Assembly (NCBI GenBank): GCA_900545285.1
Contig: UQYK01000026.1
Location: 1 to 24,920, forward strand
Direction: 5' to 3'
Length of the DNA: 24,920 bases
Source: an uncultured Ruminococcus sp.
GTDB taxonomy: Bacteria > Bacillota > Clostridia > Oscillospirales > Ruminococcaceae
The translations under genes were made by a program, and so were the position numbers. Each line of letters opens with the position of its first letter. The stretch's first letter is position 1. The notes under the pieces were generated by a model. It saw only the letters and a list, made by a program, of their open reading frames with translations, was not told where the DNA came from and searched no databases. Positions 14,011-22,708 of the stretch are shown in pieces.

Positions 14011-14931
14011 ATGTCATTTTCAAACGATGTCCGGACTGAAATTGCAAAGAGTATCATTGACCGGGATCGTCAGTTTGCCTGTCTGTATGGCGTTTTGCTG
14101 TATTGCCGTACTTTTACAGCAGAACAAATTGTACTGCAAAGTGAAAGCGATGTCTATGCAAAATTGATTCCGTCCCTGTTTCAGTCTGTATTTCATTGGA
14201 AGCTGCTTCCGGATGCCAAAACAGCCGGACGGGATAATAATTCCGCTGTGGTCAGCTTTCGTATCACGGATCCGGAGCAGATCGGGCAGATATGCAGTAC
14301 ATATCACATTCATCCGGAAAAGCGGGAGATTCGTCTCTCTAATCTGGTCAACAACAGCCTGAGTTCATTTCTGGCCGGGGTTTATTTTGGCTGTGGCAGC
14401 GTGATGGATCCAAACAAGGAGTATCACCTGGAATTTAATACGCCCTCGGAGCTGCTGTGCAGCGATCTGCAAAAGCTGCTCCGAAGCATTGGCGTCAGCG
14501 GCGGATGCATTCTGCGGAAAAATATGTATGTGCTCTATCTGAAGGACAGCGAACACATTGAAGACACGCTCACATATATGGGGGCACAGCAGTGCACTAT
14601 TGAACTGATGAACATTAAAATCCGGAAGGATATGCGTAACAAGGCTAACCGGGTGCGGAACTGCGATGAAGCCAATATCAATAAGGTGGTCAGCGCAGCC
14701 ATGCGGCAGACAGAGGATATTCGCTGGATTATGAAGTGCGGCCGTATGGAAACGCTCTCTCCGGAGCTGCGGGAGCTGGCACAGCTGCGCCTGGAAAACC
14801 CGGAGCTGAGCCTAAAGGAACTGGGAGAACTGCTGTCTGTTCCCCTGGGACGTTCCGGTGTCAATCACCGGTTTCAAAAAATTGCGGCGATTGCAGAGGA
14901 GCTGAGGAGTCATGCCGTCCATTCCGAATGA
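14011..14931 (+). CDS. whiA: DNA-binding protein WhiA
   Basis: Regulator of the WhiA family, involved in sporulation in actinomycetes and in division and chromosome segregation in Firmicutes. 306 aa. The N-terminal half is a degenerate LAGLIDADG homing-endonuclease fold: SFLAGVYFGCGSVMDPNKEYHLEF replaces the catalytic Asp-containing loop, so it is not a nuclease. The C-terminal helix-turn-helix region carries RNKANRVRNCDEANINKVVSAA, then LSLKELGELLSVPLGRSGVNHRFQKI. The start ATG at 14011 has GGAGG 11 nt upstream. Its last 20 nt overlap the start of dnaE, indicating translational coupling. Confidence 0.95.
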   Translation: MSFSNDVRTEIAKSIIDRDRQFACLYGVLLYCRTFTAEQIVLQSESDVYAKLIPSLFQSVFHWKLLPDAKTAGRDNNSAVVSFRITDPEQIGQICSTYHIHPEKREIRLSNLVNNSLSSFLAGVYFGCGSVMDPNKEYHLEFNTPSELLCSDLQKLLRSIGVSGGCILRKNMYVLYLKDSEHIEDTLTYMGAQQCTIELMNIKIRKDMRNKANRVRNCDEANINKVVSAAMRQTEDIRWIMKCGRMETLSPELRELAQLRLENPELSLKELGELLSVPLGRSGVNHRFQKIAAIAEELRSHAVHSE

Positions 14932-17900
14932 TGCATTTGTGCATTTGCATGTCCATAGTGAATACAGCCTGCTGGACGGTGCCTGCCGGATTTCAGAGAT
15001 GATGTCTCACATAAAGGCAATGGGGCAAAAGGCGGTTGCATTGACCGATCACGGCGTGATGTACGGCGTGATGCCGTTTTATCAGGCGGCAAAGACTGCC
15101 GGACTTCATCCAGTGATTGGATGTGAGGTCTATGTGGCGCAGCGGACGCGCCATGACCGGGAACACCGCCTGGACGGAAAAAGTTATCACCTGGTCTTGC
15201 TGTGTCAGAATCAGACCGGATACCGAAACTTAGTAAAGCTGGTTTCTCTGGCCAGCCTGGAGGGCTTTTATCATAAACCTCGTGTAGATTGGGAATTGCT
15301 GACGCAATATCATGAAGGACTGATCTGTCTTTCCGGGTGCCTGGCCGGCGAAATTCCCAGGCTGTTGTCAGAAGGCTCTTATGAAGCTGCAAAAGAGAAG
15401 GCGCTGCAATACCAGCGCCTTTTTGGTCAGGAAAATTATTACCTCGAACTGCAAAATCACGGAATTGCGGAGCAGCAGAGAATTCTTCCGTTGCTGCTGC
15501 GAATTTCCCGGGAAACCGGAATTCCGGTTGCTGCAACGAATGATGCCCACTATATTGCAAAAAAAGATGCCGCCATGCAGGACGTGCTCCTGTGCATTCA
15601 AACAGGAAAGACCATTCAGGATCCGGACGGCATGCATTTTGAAACCCAGGAATTTTATCTGAAATCCACAGAAGAAATGGCGTCCTTGTTTCGGGATGTG
15701 CCGGAAGCGATTACGAATACTGGAAAAATTGCGGCGCGCTGTCAGGTGGAGTTTCAGTTTGATCAGATATACCTGCCCCGTTTTACAATGGAAGGGGTAA
15801 CAGACTGCCGGAAGCTGTTTCTGACGCTGTGCAAAAAAGGGCTGGAAAAGCGGTATGGTACGCCGCCGCGCCCGGAAGCTGTCCAGCGCATGAAGCAGGA
15901 GATTGGGGTAATTACCCAGATGGGCTATGTGGACTATTTCCTGATCGTCTGGGATTATATCCGCTTTGCCCGGAGTGCAGGGATTCCGGTGGGGCCGGGG
16001 AGAGGCTCCGGCGCCGGAAGTATCTGCGCCTACTGCATGGAAATCACGCAGGTAGATCCGCTGCAATACCATCTGCTGTTTGAGCGGTTTCTGAACCCGG
16101 AACGTGTCAGTATGCCGGATTTTGATATTGACTTCTGCATTGAAGGGCGACAGCGTGTCAAAGAATATGTCGTTGAAAAATACGGCGCTGACCATGTGTC
16201 TGAGATCATCACCTTTGACCTGATGAAGGCGCGGGGGGCTGTTCGGGATACTGGCCGTGCCATGGGGATTTCCTACGGCTTGTGCGATAAAATCGCAAAG
16301 TCAATCGATTCCCGCAGCACCATTTCTGAGGCGATGCAGCGGAGTGACGGCGCAGATCTGCGAAAGCTGTATGAAACCGATGCCACTGCCAAAAAGCTTC
16401 TGGACATGGCGATGCGGCTGGAAGGCATGCCGCGGCATGCTTCTACCCATGCGGCTGGTGTGCTGATTTCCGCAGTGCCGATTACTGATCTGGTTCCGCT
16501 GCAGCGGAATGAGGAGTCGGTTGTAACACAGTATCCTATGGGCGTTCTGGAAACCATGGGGCTTTTGAAATTTGATTTTCTGGGTCTGCGGAATCTGACT
16601 ATAATCCGGAACTGCGTCCAGGCGATTCAGCAGTATGAACCGGCGTTTCAGATTGATGCTATTCCGTTGGATGATCCGGCTGTTTATGCAATGATGGCAA
16701 AAGGGGATACCACCGGGGTGTTTCAGTTTGAAAGCGCCGGAATGCGGCGTGTGCTGACACGGCTTCAGCCGCAGAATCTGGAGGATCTGACTGCGGTGCT
16801 TTCCCTTTATCGGCCGGGGCCGCGCGCTTCGATTGATAAGTATCTGGAAAATCGGCGGCATCCGGAGCAGATCCAGTATGCGCATCCGCTCCTGGAACCA
16901 ATTTTGAAACCAACCTATGGATGTATGATCTATCAGGAGCAGGTTATGGAAATCTGCCGTACCTTGTGCGGCTATTCCTACGGGCGCGCTGATATTGTGC
17001 GCCGTGCCATGGCCAAGAAAAAGCAGGATGTCATGGAACGGGAACGGCAGGTATTTATTTACGGCAGTGATGGCGCAGACGGAAGCAGTCCCTGCTGCGG
17101 CGCGGCGGCAAACGGCGTTTCACCAGAAGTGGCAAATACAATTTTTGACGAGATTTCCGGTTTTGCAGCGTATGCATTCAACAAGTCTCACGCAGTGGCA
17201 TACGCGCTTTTGGCGTATCAGACGGCCTATTTGAAATGCCATTACTTTGCAGACGATATGGCGGCGCTCCTGACCAGCGTAATGGGAGAGCCGGGGAAGA
17301 TTATGGAATACCTGTCTGCATGTCAGGCTTCCGGTGTTCCTGTGCTTCCGCCCCATGTCAATGACAGCACTGCGGCATTTGTACGGGAGGGAAATGCCAT
17401 TCGCTTCGGTTTGTTGGCGGTAAAAAACCTGGGAAAGGGCTTGATTGCCGGAATTGTGCAGGAGCGGGAGGAACACGGACGATATACCAGTTTTTCTGAT
17501 TTTATAAAGCGTACCCAGGGGCTGCATCTGAATCGTCAGGCGCTGGACAGCCTGATTTCCTGCGGCGCACTGGACAACCTGGGCGTAAATCGCCGGCAGA
17601 TGCATGAGAATCAGGATCTGCTGCTGGAACGGTATCGGAATGCCGGAAATGCCATTGTGGCCGGACAAATGGATTTGTTCAGCGGAATGCAAACGCAGTC
17701 TGCGAATACAGAGGACGCCCTTCCGTTTGCGCCGGAATTCTCCGCAGAGGCTTTGCTGCGAATGGAGCACGACAGTCTCGGATTTTATTTGTCCGGGCAT
17801 CCGCTGGATCATGTGCAATGGATGGCGGAACTGTTTCATGCGAAGCATGCGGCGGCACTGCGGGAGCTTCCGGATGCTTCACAGGTACTGCTCTTTGTCA

Positions 17901-18373
17901 CAGTGCAGCAAATCAAACAGCATGTCACCAAACAGGGAGATGTAATGTGTTTTCTCACCTGTGAAGACCGTACCGGACAGGCGGACTGTGTGGTATTTCC
18001 CAAGCTATATCCGGTGGTGCGGCAAAAACTGCACCCGGACGCTGTTCTTTGCGTGCGGGGGCGGATTTCTCAGAAGGAAGAAAGCGTCAGTGTGTTGTGT
18101 GACAGCCTGCTGACAGAGGAAGAGATGCAGCGTACCTTTGCGCAATGGCATCTTTGCATTAAGCTGCATTCCGGCGATCAGGCGGCAGTACAGCAGGCGC
18201 TGAACTGGGCACAGGAGCACAGGGGAACAGTGCCGCTGTGCTTTTATCTGACGGATCAGAAGCGCATGCTGATGCTGAAAAAGAAAATGACAGTTGCAGT
18301 GAGTGAGGCCTCTGTGCGGCAACTTCAAACACATTTTACCTCTTCTCAAATCGGGATGATTGAAAAAAACTGA
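14912..18373 (+). CDS. dnaE: DNA polymerase III subunit alpha
   Basis: Replicative-type DNA polymerase of the C family, 1153 aa. In Firmicutes DnaE works beside PolC, extending primers mainly on the lagging strand. The N-terminal PHP domain is complete in its visible metal ligands (HLHVHSEYSLLDG, ALTDHG, TNDAHY), suggesting possible proofreading. The polymerase catalytic Asps are D403 and D405 in PDFDIDF and D555 in KFDFLGL. Finger motifs RGSGAGS and HASTHAAG and the AFNKSHAVAYA motif follow. After the helix-hairpin-helix region the C-terminus holds an OB fold (LLFVTVQQIKQHVTKQGDVMCFL). The ATG lies inside whiA with GAGGAG just upstream. A Cys-rich, Gly-rich insertion (SDGADGSSPCC) lies before NGVSPEVAN and is a small oddity. 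Confidence 0.97.
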   Translation: MPSIPNDAFVHLHVHSEYSLLDGACRISEMMSHIKAMGQKAVALTDHGVMYGVMPFYQAAKTAGLHPVIGCEVYVAQRTRHDREHRLDGKSYHLVLLCQNQTGYRNLVKLVSLASLEGFYHKPRVDWELLTQYHEGLICLSGCLAGEIPRLLSEGSYEAAKEKALQYQRLFGQENYYLELQNHGIAEQQRILPLLLRISRETGIPVAATNDAHYIAKKDAAMQDVLLCIQTGKTIQDPDGMHFETQEFYLKSTEEMASLFRDVPEAITNTGKIAARCQVEFQFDQIYLPRFTMEGVTDCRKLFLTLCKKGLEKRYGTPPRPEAVQRMKQEIGVITQMGYVDYFLIVWDYIRFARSAGIPVGPGRGSGAGSICAYCMEITQVDPLQYHLLFERFLNPERVSMPDFDIDFCIEGRQRVKEYVVEKYGADHVSEIITFDLMKARGAVRDTGRAMGISYGLCDKIAKSIDSRSTISEAMQRSDGADLRKLYETDATAKKLLDMAMRLEGMPRHASTHAAGVLISAVPITDLVPLQRNEESVVTQYPMGVLETMGLLKFDFLGLRNLTIIRNCVQAIQQYEPAFQIDAIPLDDPAVYAMMAKGDTTGVFQFESAGMRRVLTRLQPQNLEDLTAVLSLYRPGPRASIDKYLENRRHPEQIQYAHPLLEPILKPTYGCMIYQEQVMEICRTLCGYSYGRADIVRRAMAKKKQDVMERERQVFIYGSDGADGSSPCCGAAANGVSPEVANTIFDEISGFAAYAFNKSHAVAYALLAYQTAYLKCHYFADDMAALLTSVMGEPGKIMEYLSACQASGVPVLPPHVNDSTAAFVREGNAIRFGLLAVKNLGKGLIAGIVQEREEHGRYTSFSDFIKRTQGLHLNRQALDSLISCGALDNLGVNRRQMHENQDLLLERYRNAGNAIVAGQMDLFSGMQTQSANTEDALPFAPEFSAEALLRMEHDSLGFYLSGHPLDHVQWMAELFHAKHAAALRELPDASQVLLFVTVQQIKQHVTKQGDVMCFLTCEDRTGQADCVVFPKLYPVVRQKLHPDAVLCVRGRISQKEESVSVLCDSLLTEEEMQRTFAQWHLCIKLHSGDQAAVQQALNWAQEHRGTVPLCFYLTDQKRMLMLKKKMTVAVSEASVRQLQTHFTSSQIGMIEKN

Positions 18374-18490
18374 TGAGTATGTTCGTATGCGCGGCGCTTG
18401 CACAAAAATTGCCGGATGCCGCAAAAAGCGGAGAATTGCGCAAATAACACAACAGTTATGCCGATACATGTTAATTTTTTGGAAAAGCAC

Positions 18491-18518
18491 TTGACATTGG
18501 GCGAAATATCAGTATAAT
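18491..18518 (+). promoter_or_regulatory. pfkA promoter
   Basis: A perfect TTGACA (18491-18496), a 16-nt spacer and a perfect TATAAT (18513-18518). The transcript should start near 18524-18526, so it would begin almost at the AGGAG (18524-18528) of the small upstream ORF. Confidence 0.85.
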
Positions 18519-18532
18519 AATATAGGAGTAGA

Positions 18533-18610
18533 ATGAATGCATACGGCGTTTCGCCGGAGTTCATGATTTCAATTTTTAGCCATGCGGCGGAATGGGAGTA
18601 TACGTTATGA
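18533..18610 (+). CDS. Upstream ORF (25 codons), coupled to pfkA
   Basis: Too short for most gene finders. AGGAG (18524-18528) lies 4 nt before ATG (18533-18535). The predicted peptide begins MNAYGVSPEF and ends HAAEWEYTL, then TGA at 18608-18610. That stop overlaps the pfkA ATG by the classic ATGA (18607-18610), and the pfkA ribosome site (GGGAG, 18594-18598) lies inside this ORF. A hairpin (GGCG/CGCC, with ATGAA/TTCAT outside) covers its first codons. I infer a leader peptide that couples or gates pfkA translation. There is no run of regulatory codons to name a signal. It could be coincidence. Confidence 0.45.
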   Translation: MNAYGVSPEFMISIFSHAAEWEYTL

Positions 18611-19569
18611 TTAAAACAATTGGTGTATTGACAAGCGGCGGCGATGCGCCGGGTATGAATGCTGCGGTACGTGCTGTTGTCCGTACTGCGCTGAAAAAGG
18701 GTATGACCGTATATGGCATCAAGCGTGGTTACTGTGGTCTGATTGATGACGATATTGTGCCTATGGACGAACTGAGTGTTGCCGGCATTATCAATAGAGG
18801 CGGAACAATGCTGTATACTGCAAGAAGTGCAGAGTTCCGGACAGAAGAAGGCGTATTAAAGGCAAAGGAAACTTGTGAAAAGTATGGCCTGGAAGGCTTG
18901 GTAGTCATCGGCGGTGACGGTTCTTTCCGCGGTGCTGCTGACCTGTCTGCACACGGCATTCTGTGTGTAGGTCTGCCGGGTACCATCGACAACGATATTG
19001 CATGCACAGATTATACCATCGGCTATGACACAGCGATGAATACTGCAATGGAACTGATGGACAAGCTGTCTGATACCAGTCAGTCTCACGATCGCTGCAG
19101 CGTTGTAGAAGTTATGGGACGCGGTGCAGGATATATTGCGGTTAATACTGGTGTGGCTTCCGGTGCACTGGAAATCATTACAAAGGAAATGCCGTATGAC
19201 CTGGACAAGGTTGCAAAGAAAATGCTGGAATTCAAGGCAAGAGGCAAGCAGAACTTTATCGTTGTTGTTGCTGAAAATGTAGGCCATGCAGAAGAAATTT
19301 CCAAGCTGCTCCAGGAAAAGACCGGTATTGAATCCCGTGCCACTATTCTGGGACATGTACAGCGTGGCGGCTCTCCGACAGTTCGCGACCGTGTTGCAGC
19401 AACCCAGATGGGATACTATGCAGTAGAGCTTCTGGAACAGGGAATTGGCAACCGTGTTGTTGGCATGCAGGGCGGCAACATCGTAGACTTCGATATTCAG
19501 GAAGCACTGTCTATGAAGAAGCCGTATGATGAAAAGCTGCATCAGATTGCAGAAGATGTTGCATTCTAA
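18607..19569 (+). CDS. pfkA: ATP-dependent 6-phosphofructokinase
   Basis: Commits glycolysis by phosphorylating fructose 6-phosphate to the 1,6-bisphosphate. 320 aa, the same length as the E. coli enzyme. LTSGGDAPGMNAAVRA (8-23) is the ATP-site start, GGDGS with Gly105 and PGTIDND with D128 and D130 are the catalytic part. Gly at 105 (Asp in pyrophosphate enzymes) and PGT rather than PKT point to ATP as donor. VMGRGAGYIA and HVQRGGSPTVRDR complete the substrate site. The ATG at 18607 is chosen over an upstream in-frame start at 18592 because GGGAG lies 8 nt before it and MIKTIGVLTSGGD is the family N-terminus. Codon choice appears more uniform here (CTG, GTT, AAG), consistent with high expression. 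A terminator follows directly. Confidence 0.98.
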   Translation: MIKTIGVLTSGGDAPGMNAAVRAVVRTALKKGMTVYGIKRGYCGLIDDDIVPMDELSVAGIINRGGTMLYTARSAEFRTEEGVLKAKETCEKYGLEGLVVIGGDGSFRGAADLSAHGILCVGLPGTIDNDIACTDYTIGYDTAMNTAMELMDKLSDTSQSHDRCSVVEVMGRGAGYIAVNTGVASGALEIITKEMPYDLDKVAKKMLEFKARGKQNFIVVVAENVGHAEEISKLLQEKTGIESRATILGHVQRGGSPTVRDRVAATQMGYYAVELLEQGIGNRVVGMQGGNIVDFDIQEALSMKKPYDEKLHQIAEDVAF

Positions 19570-19588
19570 AACATAATTCCGTAAAGAG

Positions 19589-19628
19589 AAAGCGGATCTG
19601 GCATTGGACAGATTCGCTTTTTGTTTTA
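19589..19628 (+). terminator. Terminator after pfkA
   Basis: AAAGCGGATCTG (19589-19600) pairs with CAGATTCGCTTT (19609-19620) with one G-U pair and an 8-nt loop, followed by TTGTTTT. Confidence 0.85.
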
Positions 19629-19639
19629 TCAGCAAATAC

Positions 19640-19668
19640 TTGCTTTTTTTGACAATTGGTGGTATAAT
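19640..19668 (+). promoter_or_regulatory. proC promoter
   Basis: TTGCTT (19640-19645), a 17-nt spacer and a perfect TATAAT (19663-19668) with an extended -10 TGG. A TTGACA at 19649-19654 is only 8 nt from the TATAAT and cannot serve. A short GAGGC/GCCTC hairpin lies in the leader. Confidence 0.65.
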
Positions 19669-19731
19669 AAATAAAAGATTCTGTTTGAAAATCAGAGGCA
19701 AAACTGCCTCACAGGAAAGGAAATATTGCAT

Positions 19732-20532
19732 ATGAATACCATTGGATTTTTAGGTGCCGGCAACATGGGCGCTGCAATTATGAAGGGGATTGCCGGGAGT
19801 GACTTTGCAGCAGACACAGAGTTGTATGCTTATAATCCCACTGCCGCTAAGGTGGATGCGCTGGCACCCTTTGGCGTGAAAAAGTGTGAAAGCGAAGCAG
19901 AGGTGGCTTCTGTCTGCAAATATCTGTTTCTTGCAATAAAACCCCAGATGTTTGAGGCTGTACTCCCGAAAATTGCAGATGCCGTGACAGCCGATACTGT
20001 ACTGATTTCCATTGCAGCCGGAATTGGCATGGATTATATCCGAAAGATGACACGGCCGGATGCAAAGGTGGTTCTGGCTATGCCGAATACGCCCCTTTTG
20101 CTGGGAGCCGGCGCAACTGCACTGGCTACAGAAGAGCCGGTAACTGCGGAAGAATTTGCCGTTGTGCAGGAGATTTTTGGTTCCTGCGGCATGACTGCTG
20201 TGATTGCACCGGAACAGATGAAGGAGATCATTGCCATTAATGGCAGCAGTCCGGCGTTTATTTATTTGTATGCAAAGGGATTTTTGGATTACGCTGCAAA
20301 AACCGGATTGCAGGAAGAATCGGCAAAGGCACTTTTTGCACAGACTTTGATTGGCTCTGCAAAGATGATCACCGATTCCGGTTATGACCTGAACGAATTG
20401 ATTCACCAGGTTTCGTCTCCGGGCGGCACAACGCTGGCTGGTCTGGATCGTTTGTATGAAGGCAGATTATTGCAGGTGGTAGAGGATGCCTGCGAAAATT
20501 GCACGAAGCGTGCCTATGAATTGTCCAAGTAA
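19732..20532 (+). CDS. proC: Pyrroline-5-carboxylate reductase
   Basis: Last step of proline synthesis: NAD(P)H-dependent reduction of pyrroline-5-carboxylate. 266 aa. The N-terminal Rossmann fold starts with IGFLGAGNMGAAIMKGI, followed by FLAIKPQ and VLAMPNTPLLLGAGATAL. The C-terminal all-helical dimerisation domain carries INGSSPAFIYLYAKGFLDYA and the signature HQVSSPGGTTLAGLDRLYEG with the substrate-binding Ser/Thr. The ATG at 19732 has AAAGGA 10 nt upstream; a TTG two codons earlier is closer to it but would be unusual. It starts a new unit with its own promoter. The next gene follows after 75 nt without a terminator. Confidence 0.97.
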   Translation: MNTIGFLGAGNMGAAIMKGIAGSDFAADTELYAYNPTAAKVDALAPFGVKKCESEAEVASVCKYLFLAIKPQMFEAVLPKIADAVTADTVLISIAAGIGMDYIRKMTRPDAKVVLAMPNTPLLLGAGATALATEEPVTAEEFAVVQEIFGSCGMTAVIAPEQMKEIIAINGSSPAFIYLYAKGFLDYAAKTGLQEESAKALFAQTLIGSAKMITDSGYDLNELIHQVSSPGGTTLAGLDRLYEGRLLQVVEDACENCTKRAYELSK

Positions 20533-20607
20533 AAGCCGCCTGGGATTCTATTGAGAGGACAGACTGCATACGCTGTTAGCAACAACTTGCAAACGGAGGA
20601 ATGCAGA

Positions 20608-21216
20608 ATGCGGATTCAAAAAAGAACGGTATTATCCACGGCGGAACGGAGACAACGCTTGCTGCTGTTTTTGTTTGGCATAATTTTATGCGGTGTGGCA
20701 GTCCATACGCTTTTGCTGCGCCGGATGCCGGATGCATCAGTGTGTCAGGTGCTTTTTCGATACCTGCTTCCTACAGAGCAGCTGGATCAGGCCAGGTGGG
20801 TGCTGGCCGCGGCCAGACAGGGAATATTTTTCCTGTTGGGGTGGTTTCTGCTGGGATTTTCTGCGGTGGGACAGCCCGGTGCAGTTTTTCTTTTGGGGGG
20901 ATATGGGATGTCCCTGGGGAAAATTTTAATGCAGGCCGCAGGAAACAGCAGTGGAAGCTGGTTGCATCTGCCGGGAATTTTGGTTTATTATATTCCGTTT
21001 TCCATATGGATGGTTCTGGCGGCTCGGGAATCGCTTCGCTTTTCCCTTTACTTTACACGGTACGGCTTTCAGGATGCGCCGGAGGAACAAATGCGCTATC
21101 ATTTGCGGATGTATCTTATTCGCTTTTTGGTGCTGCTGCTATTTCTCTGTGCGTTCTCTCTGCTGTATCGTCTGGGGGATTCCGGCGTTCGGTGGCTGAT
21201 TTCTGTGGGTGGATAA
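20608..21216 (+). CDS. Multi-pass membrane protein, possibly SpoIIM-like
   Basis: 202 aa with a basic N-terminus and about five hydrophobic helices: LLLFLFGIILCGVAVHTLLL (16-35), RQGIFFLLGWFLLGFSAVG, AVFLLGGYGMSLGKILM, GILVYYIPFSIWMVLAA and FLVLLLFLCAFSLLY. Length and number of helices, and the tract FLLGFSAVGQPGAVFLLGGYGMSLG, resemble stage II sporulation protein M (five helices, about 210 aa), the membrane partner of the engulfment complex. The resemblance is weak and made by eye. The ATG at 20608 has GGAGG 8 nt upstream; an in-frame extension to 20551 lacks such a site. The gene lies between proC and a DUF624 protein, probably in one transcript. Confidence 0.7.
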   Translation: MRIQKRTVLSTAERRQRLLLFLFGIILCGVAVHTLLLRRMPDASVCQVLFRYLLPTEQLDQARWVLAAARQGIFFLLGWFLLGFSAVGQPGAVFLLGGYGMSLGKILMQAAGNSSGSWLHLPGILVYYIPFSIWMVLAARESLRFSLYFTRYGFQDAPEEQMRYHLRMYLIRFLVLLLFLCAFSLLYRLGDSGVRWLISVGG

Positions 21217-21253
21217 TCTGCGCAGACGCTGATACTGAAAGATGTGTGAAACT

Positions 21254-21285
21254 TGTTGAAACATGGGGGCCTTTTGATTTCAACA
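21254..21285 (+). other. 8-bp inverted repeat before the DUF624 gene
   Basis: TGTTGAAA (21254-21261) and TTTCAACA (21278-21285) are perfect reverse complements with a 16-nt loop, ending just before the GAAAGG that precedes the next gene. It could limit ribosome access to that gene. Confidence 0.3.
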
Positions 21286-21303
21286 GAAAGGTTGTATCAA
21301 TTT

Positions 21304-22281
21304 ATGGGTTTGTTTAAAAATAATTATGAGCGTGCCGGATCCGGTATTGCCAAAAACGCACCGAAGAAAAAAGGCTTTTTTCGGTACATGGAGATTTTCG
21401 GGAGAAAGTTCTGGAAGCTGACGGAACTGAATCTGCTCTGTTCTCTGTTCTTTTTGCCGGTTTTGGCGGCTGTGTTTATCTTTTTTTCCGGAAGGATTTC
21501 GGCGCAGCTGTCCTGGATTTTGATTGCGGCATGTCTGCTCTTGTTTGCAGTTCTGATAGGTCCGGCAGTTGCCGCTGCAACGAAAATTCTTCGGAACTTT
21601 GTGATGGAAAAGCCAACATTTCTGGTGCATGACTTTTTCCGGACCTTTCGGGCAGAATTCAAGCACAGTGTGTGGATCGGATTGCTGGACTGCTTGCTGG
21701 CGTGCTGTGTTTCGGCGGCATGCTATATTTATCCGAAGCTGATTGAGCAGACTGGCAGCAAGATGTTCTACGTTTTGTTTGCCATTACGCTCAGTGTAGC
21801 GCTGATTGTGCTGATAATGAATTTCTACATGTTTTTAATGTTGGTTTCTACCAATCTTTCCCTGAAAAATGTGGTGAAAAACTCGCTGGCACTGTCTATT
21901 GTGGCATTGAAACGGAATATTGTAACGCTCCTGATTATCGCCGCTTTTGTTGCAGTTTATGTTCTGCTGCTGTTCTATGTGAATCTGAAATATTCGATGA
22001 TTCTCCTGTTCCTCCTGCCATTTTTGCCGGCTTCCTGGATCGGGCTTGCTGTGGTATTTCAGAGCTATCCCGTAATTCAAAAATACATTATCAACCCGTA
22101 TTATGAACAACGCGGTGAGGTGAATCCAGAGCTGATGCCGGGATCTACCGCTGAGGAAGAAACTGTATTCGAAGATATGGGCGGCAAAGAAAAGCCAATT
22201 GAACCTGGTGCACAGGGCAAAAACAAAAAGTCTGGCGGCAGAAGCGCCGGAAAATCACATAAAGGAAAAATTATTTCTTAA
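21304..22281 (+). CDS. DUF624 (YesL-like) membrane protein
   Basis: 325-aa integral membrane protein. The opening MGLFKNNYERAGSGIAKNAPKKKGFFRYMEIFGRKFWKL, a short amphipathic N-terminus before LTELNLLCSLFFLPVLAAVFI, is typical of the DUF624/YesL family found in gut Firmicutes, often near carbohydrate genes. About six hydrophobic segments are visible up to residue 265. The last 60 residues are hydrophilic: an acidic part (EEETVFEDM) and then a Lys/Gly/Ser-rich tail (KNKKSGGRSAGKSHKGK), presumably cytoplasmic. The ATG at 21304 is preferred from homology; its ribosome site (GAAAGG) is 12 nt away and weak. The family function is unknown. Confidence 0.8.
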   Translation: MGLFKNNYERAGSGIAKNAPKKKGFFRYMEIFGRKFWKLTELNLLCSLFFLPVLAAVFIFFSGRISAQLSWILIAACLLLFAVLIGPAVAAATKILRNFVMEKPTFLVHDFFRTFRAEFKHSVWIGLLDCLLACCVSAACYIYPKLIEQTGSKMFYVLFAITLSVALIVLIMNFYMFLMLVSTNLSLKNVVKNSLALSIVALKRNIVTLLIIAAFVAVYVLLLFYVNLKYSMILLFLLPFLPASWIGLAVVFQSYPVIQKYIINPYYEQRGEVNPELMPGSTAEEETVFEDMGGKEKPIEPGAQGKNKKSGGRSAGKSHKGKIIS

Positions 22282-22297
22282 TTCACAGAAAAAAGCC

Positions 22298-22326
22298 TTT
22301 ACAATCTGCTGAAAATGTGGTATAAT
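22298..22326 (+). promoter_or_regulatory. rpsO promoter
   Basis: TTTACA (22298-22303), a 17-nt spacer and a perfect TATAAT (22321-22326) with an extended -10 TGG. Transcript start near 22333. Confidence 0.85.
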
Positions 22327-22344
22327 ACTCTTTGTCATGTACTT

Positions 22345-22380
22345 GGATTCTGGAGTAAGCCCGTAACCGGGAATTCACCT
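22345..22380 (+). promoter_or_regulatory. Structured rpsO leader, possible S15 autoregulatory site
   Basis: GGATTC (about 22346) pairs with GAATTC (about 22371, one G-U pair) and encloses CCCG/CGGG with a TAAC loop. It lies about 50 nt before the S15 start. S15 represses its own mRNA in several bacterial groups by binding leader structures; that it does so here is an inference. Confidence 0.4.
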
Positions 22381-22426
22381 GCCTTTTTCTATGTGCATAG
22401 ACGAAATTCTCAATGAGGTGAAAATT

Positions 22427-22693
22427 ATGCTGTTGAAAGAAGAAAAAACTGAAGTTATCGTAAACAACCGGACACATGAAAAGGATACTGGTTCTCCGGA
22501 AGTACAGATCGCTATTCTGACCAGAAGAATCAATGATCTGACTGCACATCTGAAGACACACAAGAATGATCATCATTCCAGAAGAGGTCTGCTGAAGATG
22601 GTTGGTCACAGAAGAAACCTTCTGAACTACCTGAAGAAGAAGGACGTAAACCGTTATCGTGCAACAATTGAAAAGCTCGGTATCCGTAAGTAA
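22427..22693 (+). CDS. rpsO: 30S ribosomal protein S15
   Basis: Primary 16S rRNA-binding protein of the 30S platform. 88 aa, the normal length. The core tract has DTGSPEVQIAILTRRINDLTAHLKTHKNDHHSRRGLLKMVGHRRNLLNYLK, with the conserved rRNA-contact residues (HKNDHHSRRGL). The ATG at 22427 has GAGGTGA just upstream and gives the family N-terminus MLLKEEK; an in-frame ATG at 22391 is an artefact of the leader. It has its own promoter and is followed, as in most bacteria, by pnp. Confidence 0.98.
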   Translation: MLLKEEKTEVIVNNRTHEKDTGSPEVQIAILTRRINDLTAHLKTHKNDHHSRRGLLKMVGHRRNLLNYLKKKDVNRYRATIEKLGIRK

Positions 22694-22708
22694 GAGTTTT
22701 TTTGTGGG

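Noticed and set aside
19649..19668. TTGACA plus TATAAT before proC as one promoter
   Set aside because: The two boxes are only 8 nt apart; TTGCTT at 19640 with a 17-nt spacer is the workable pair.
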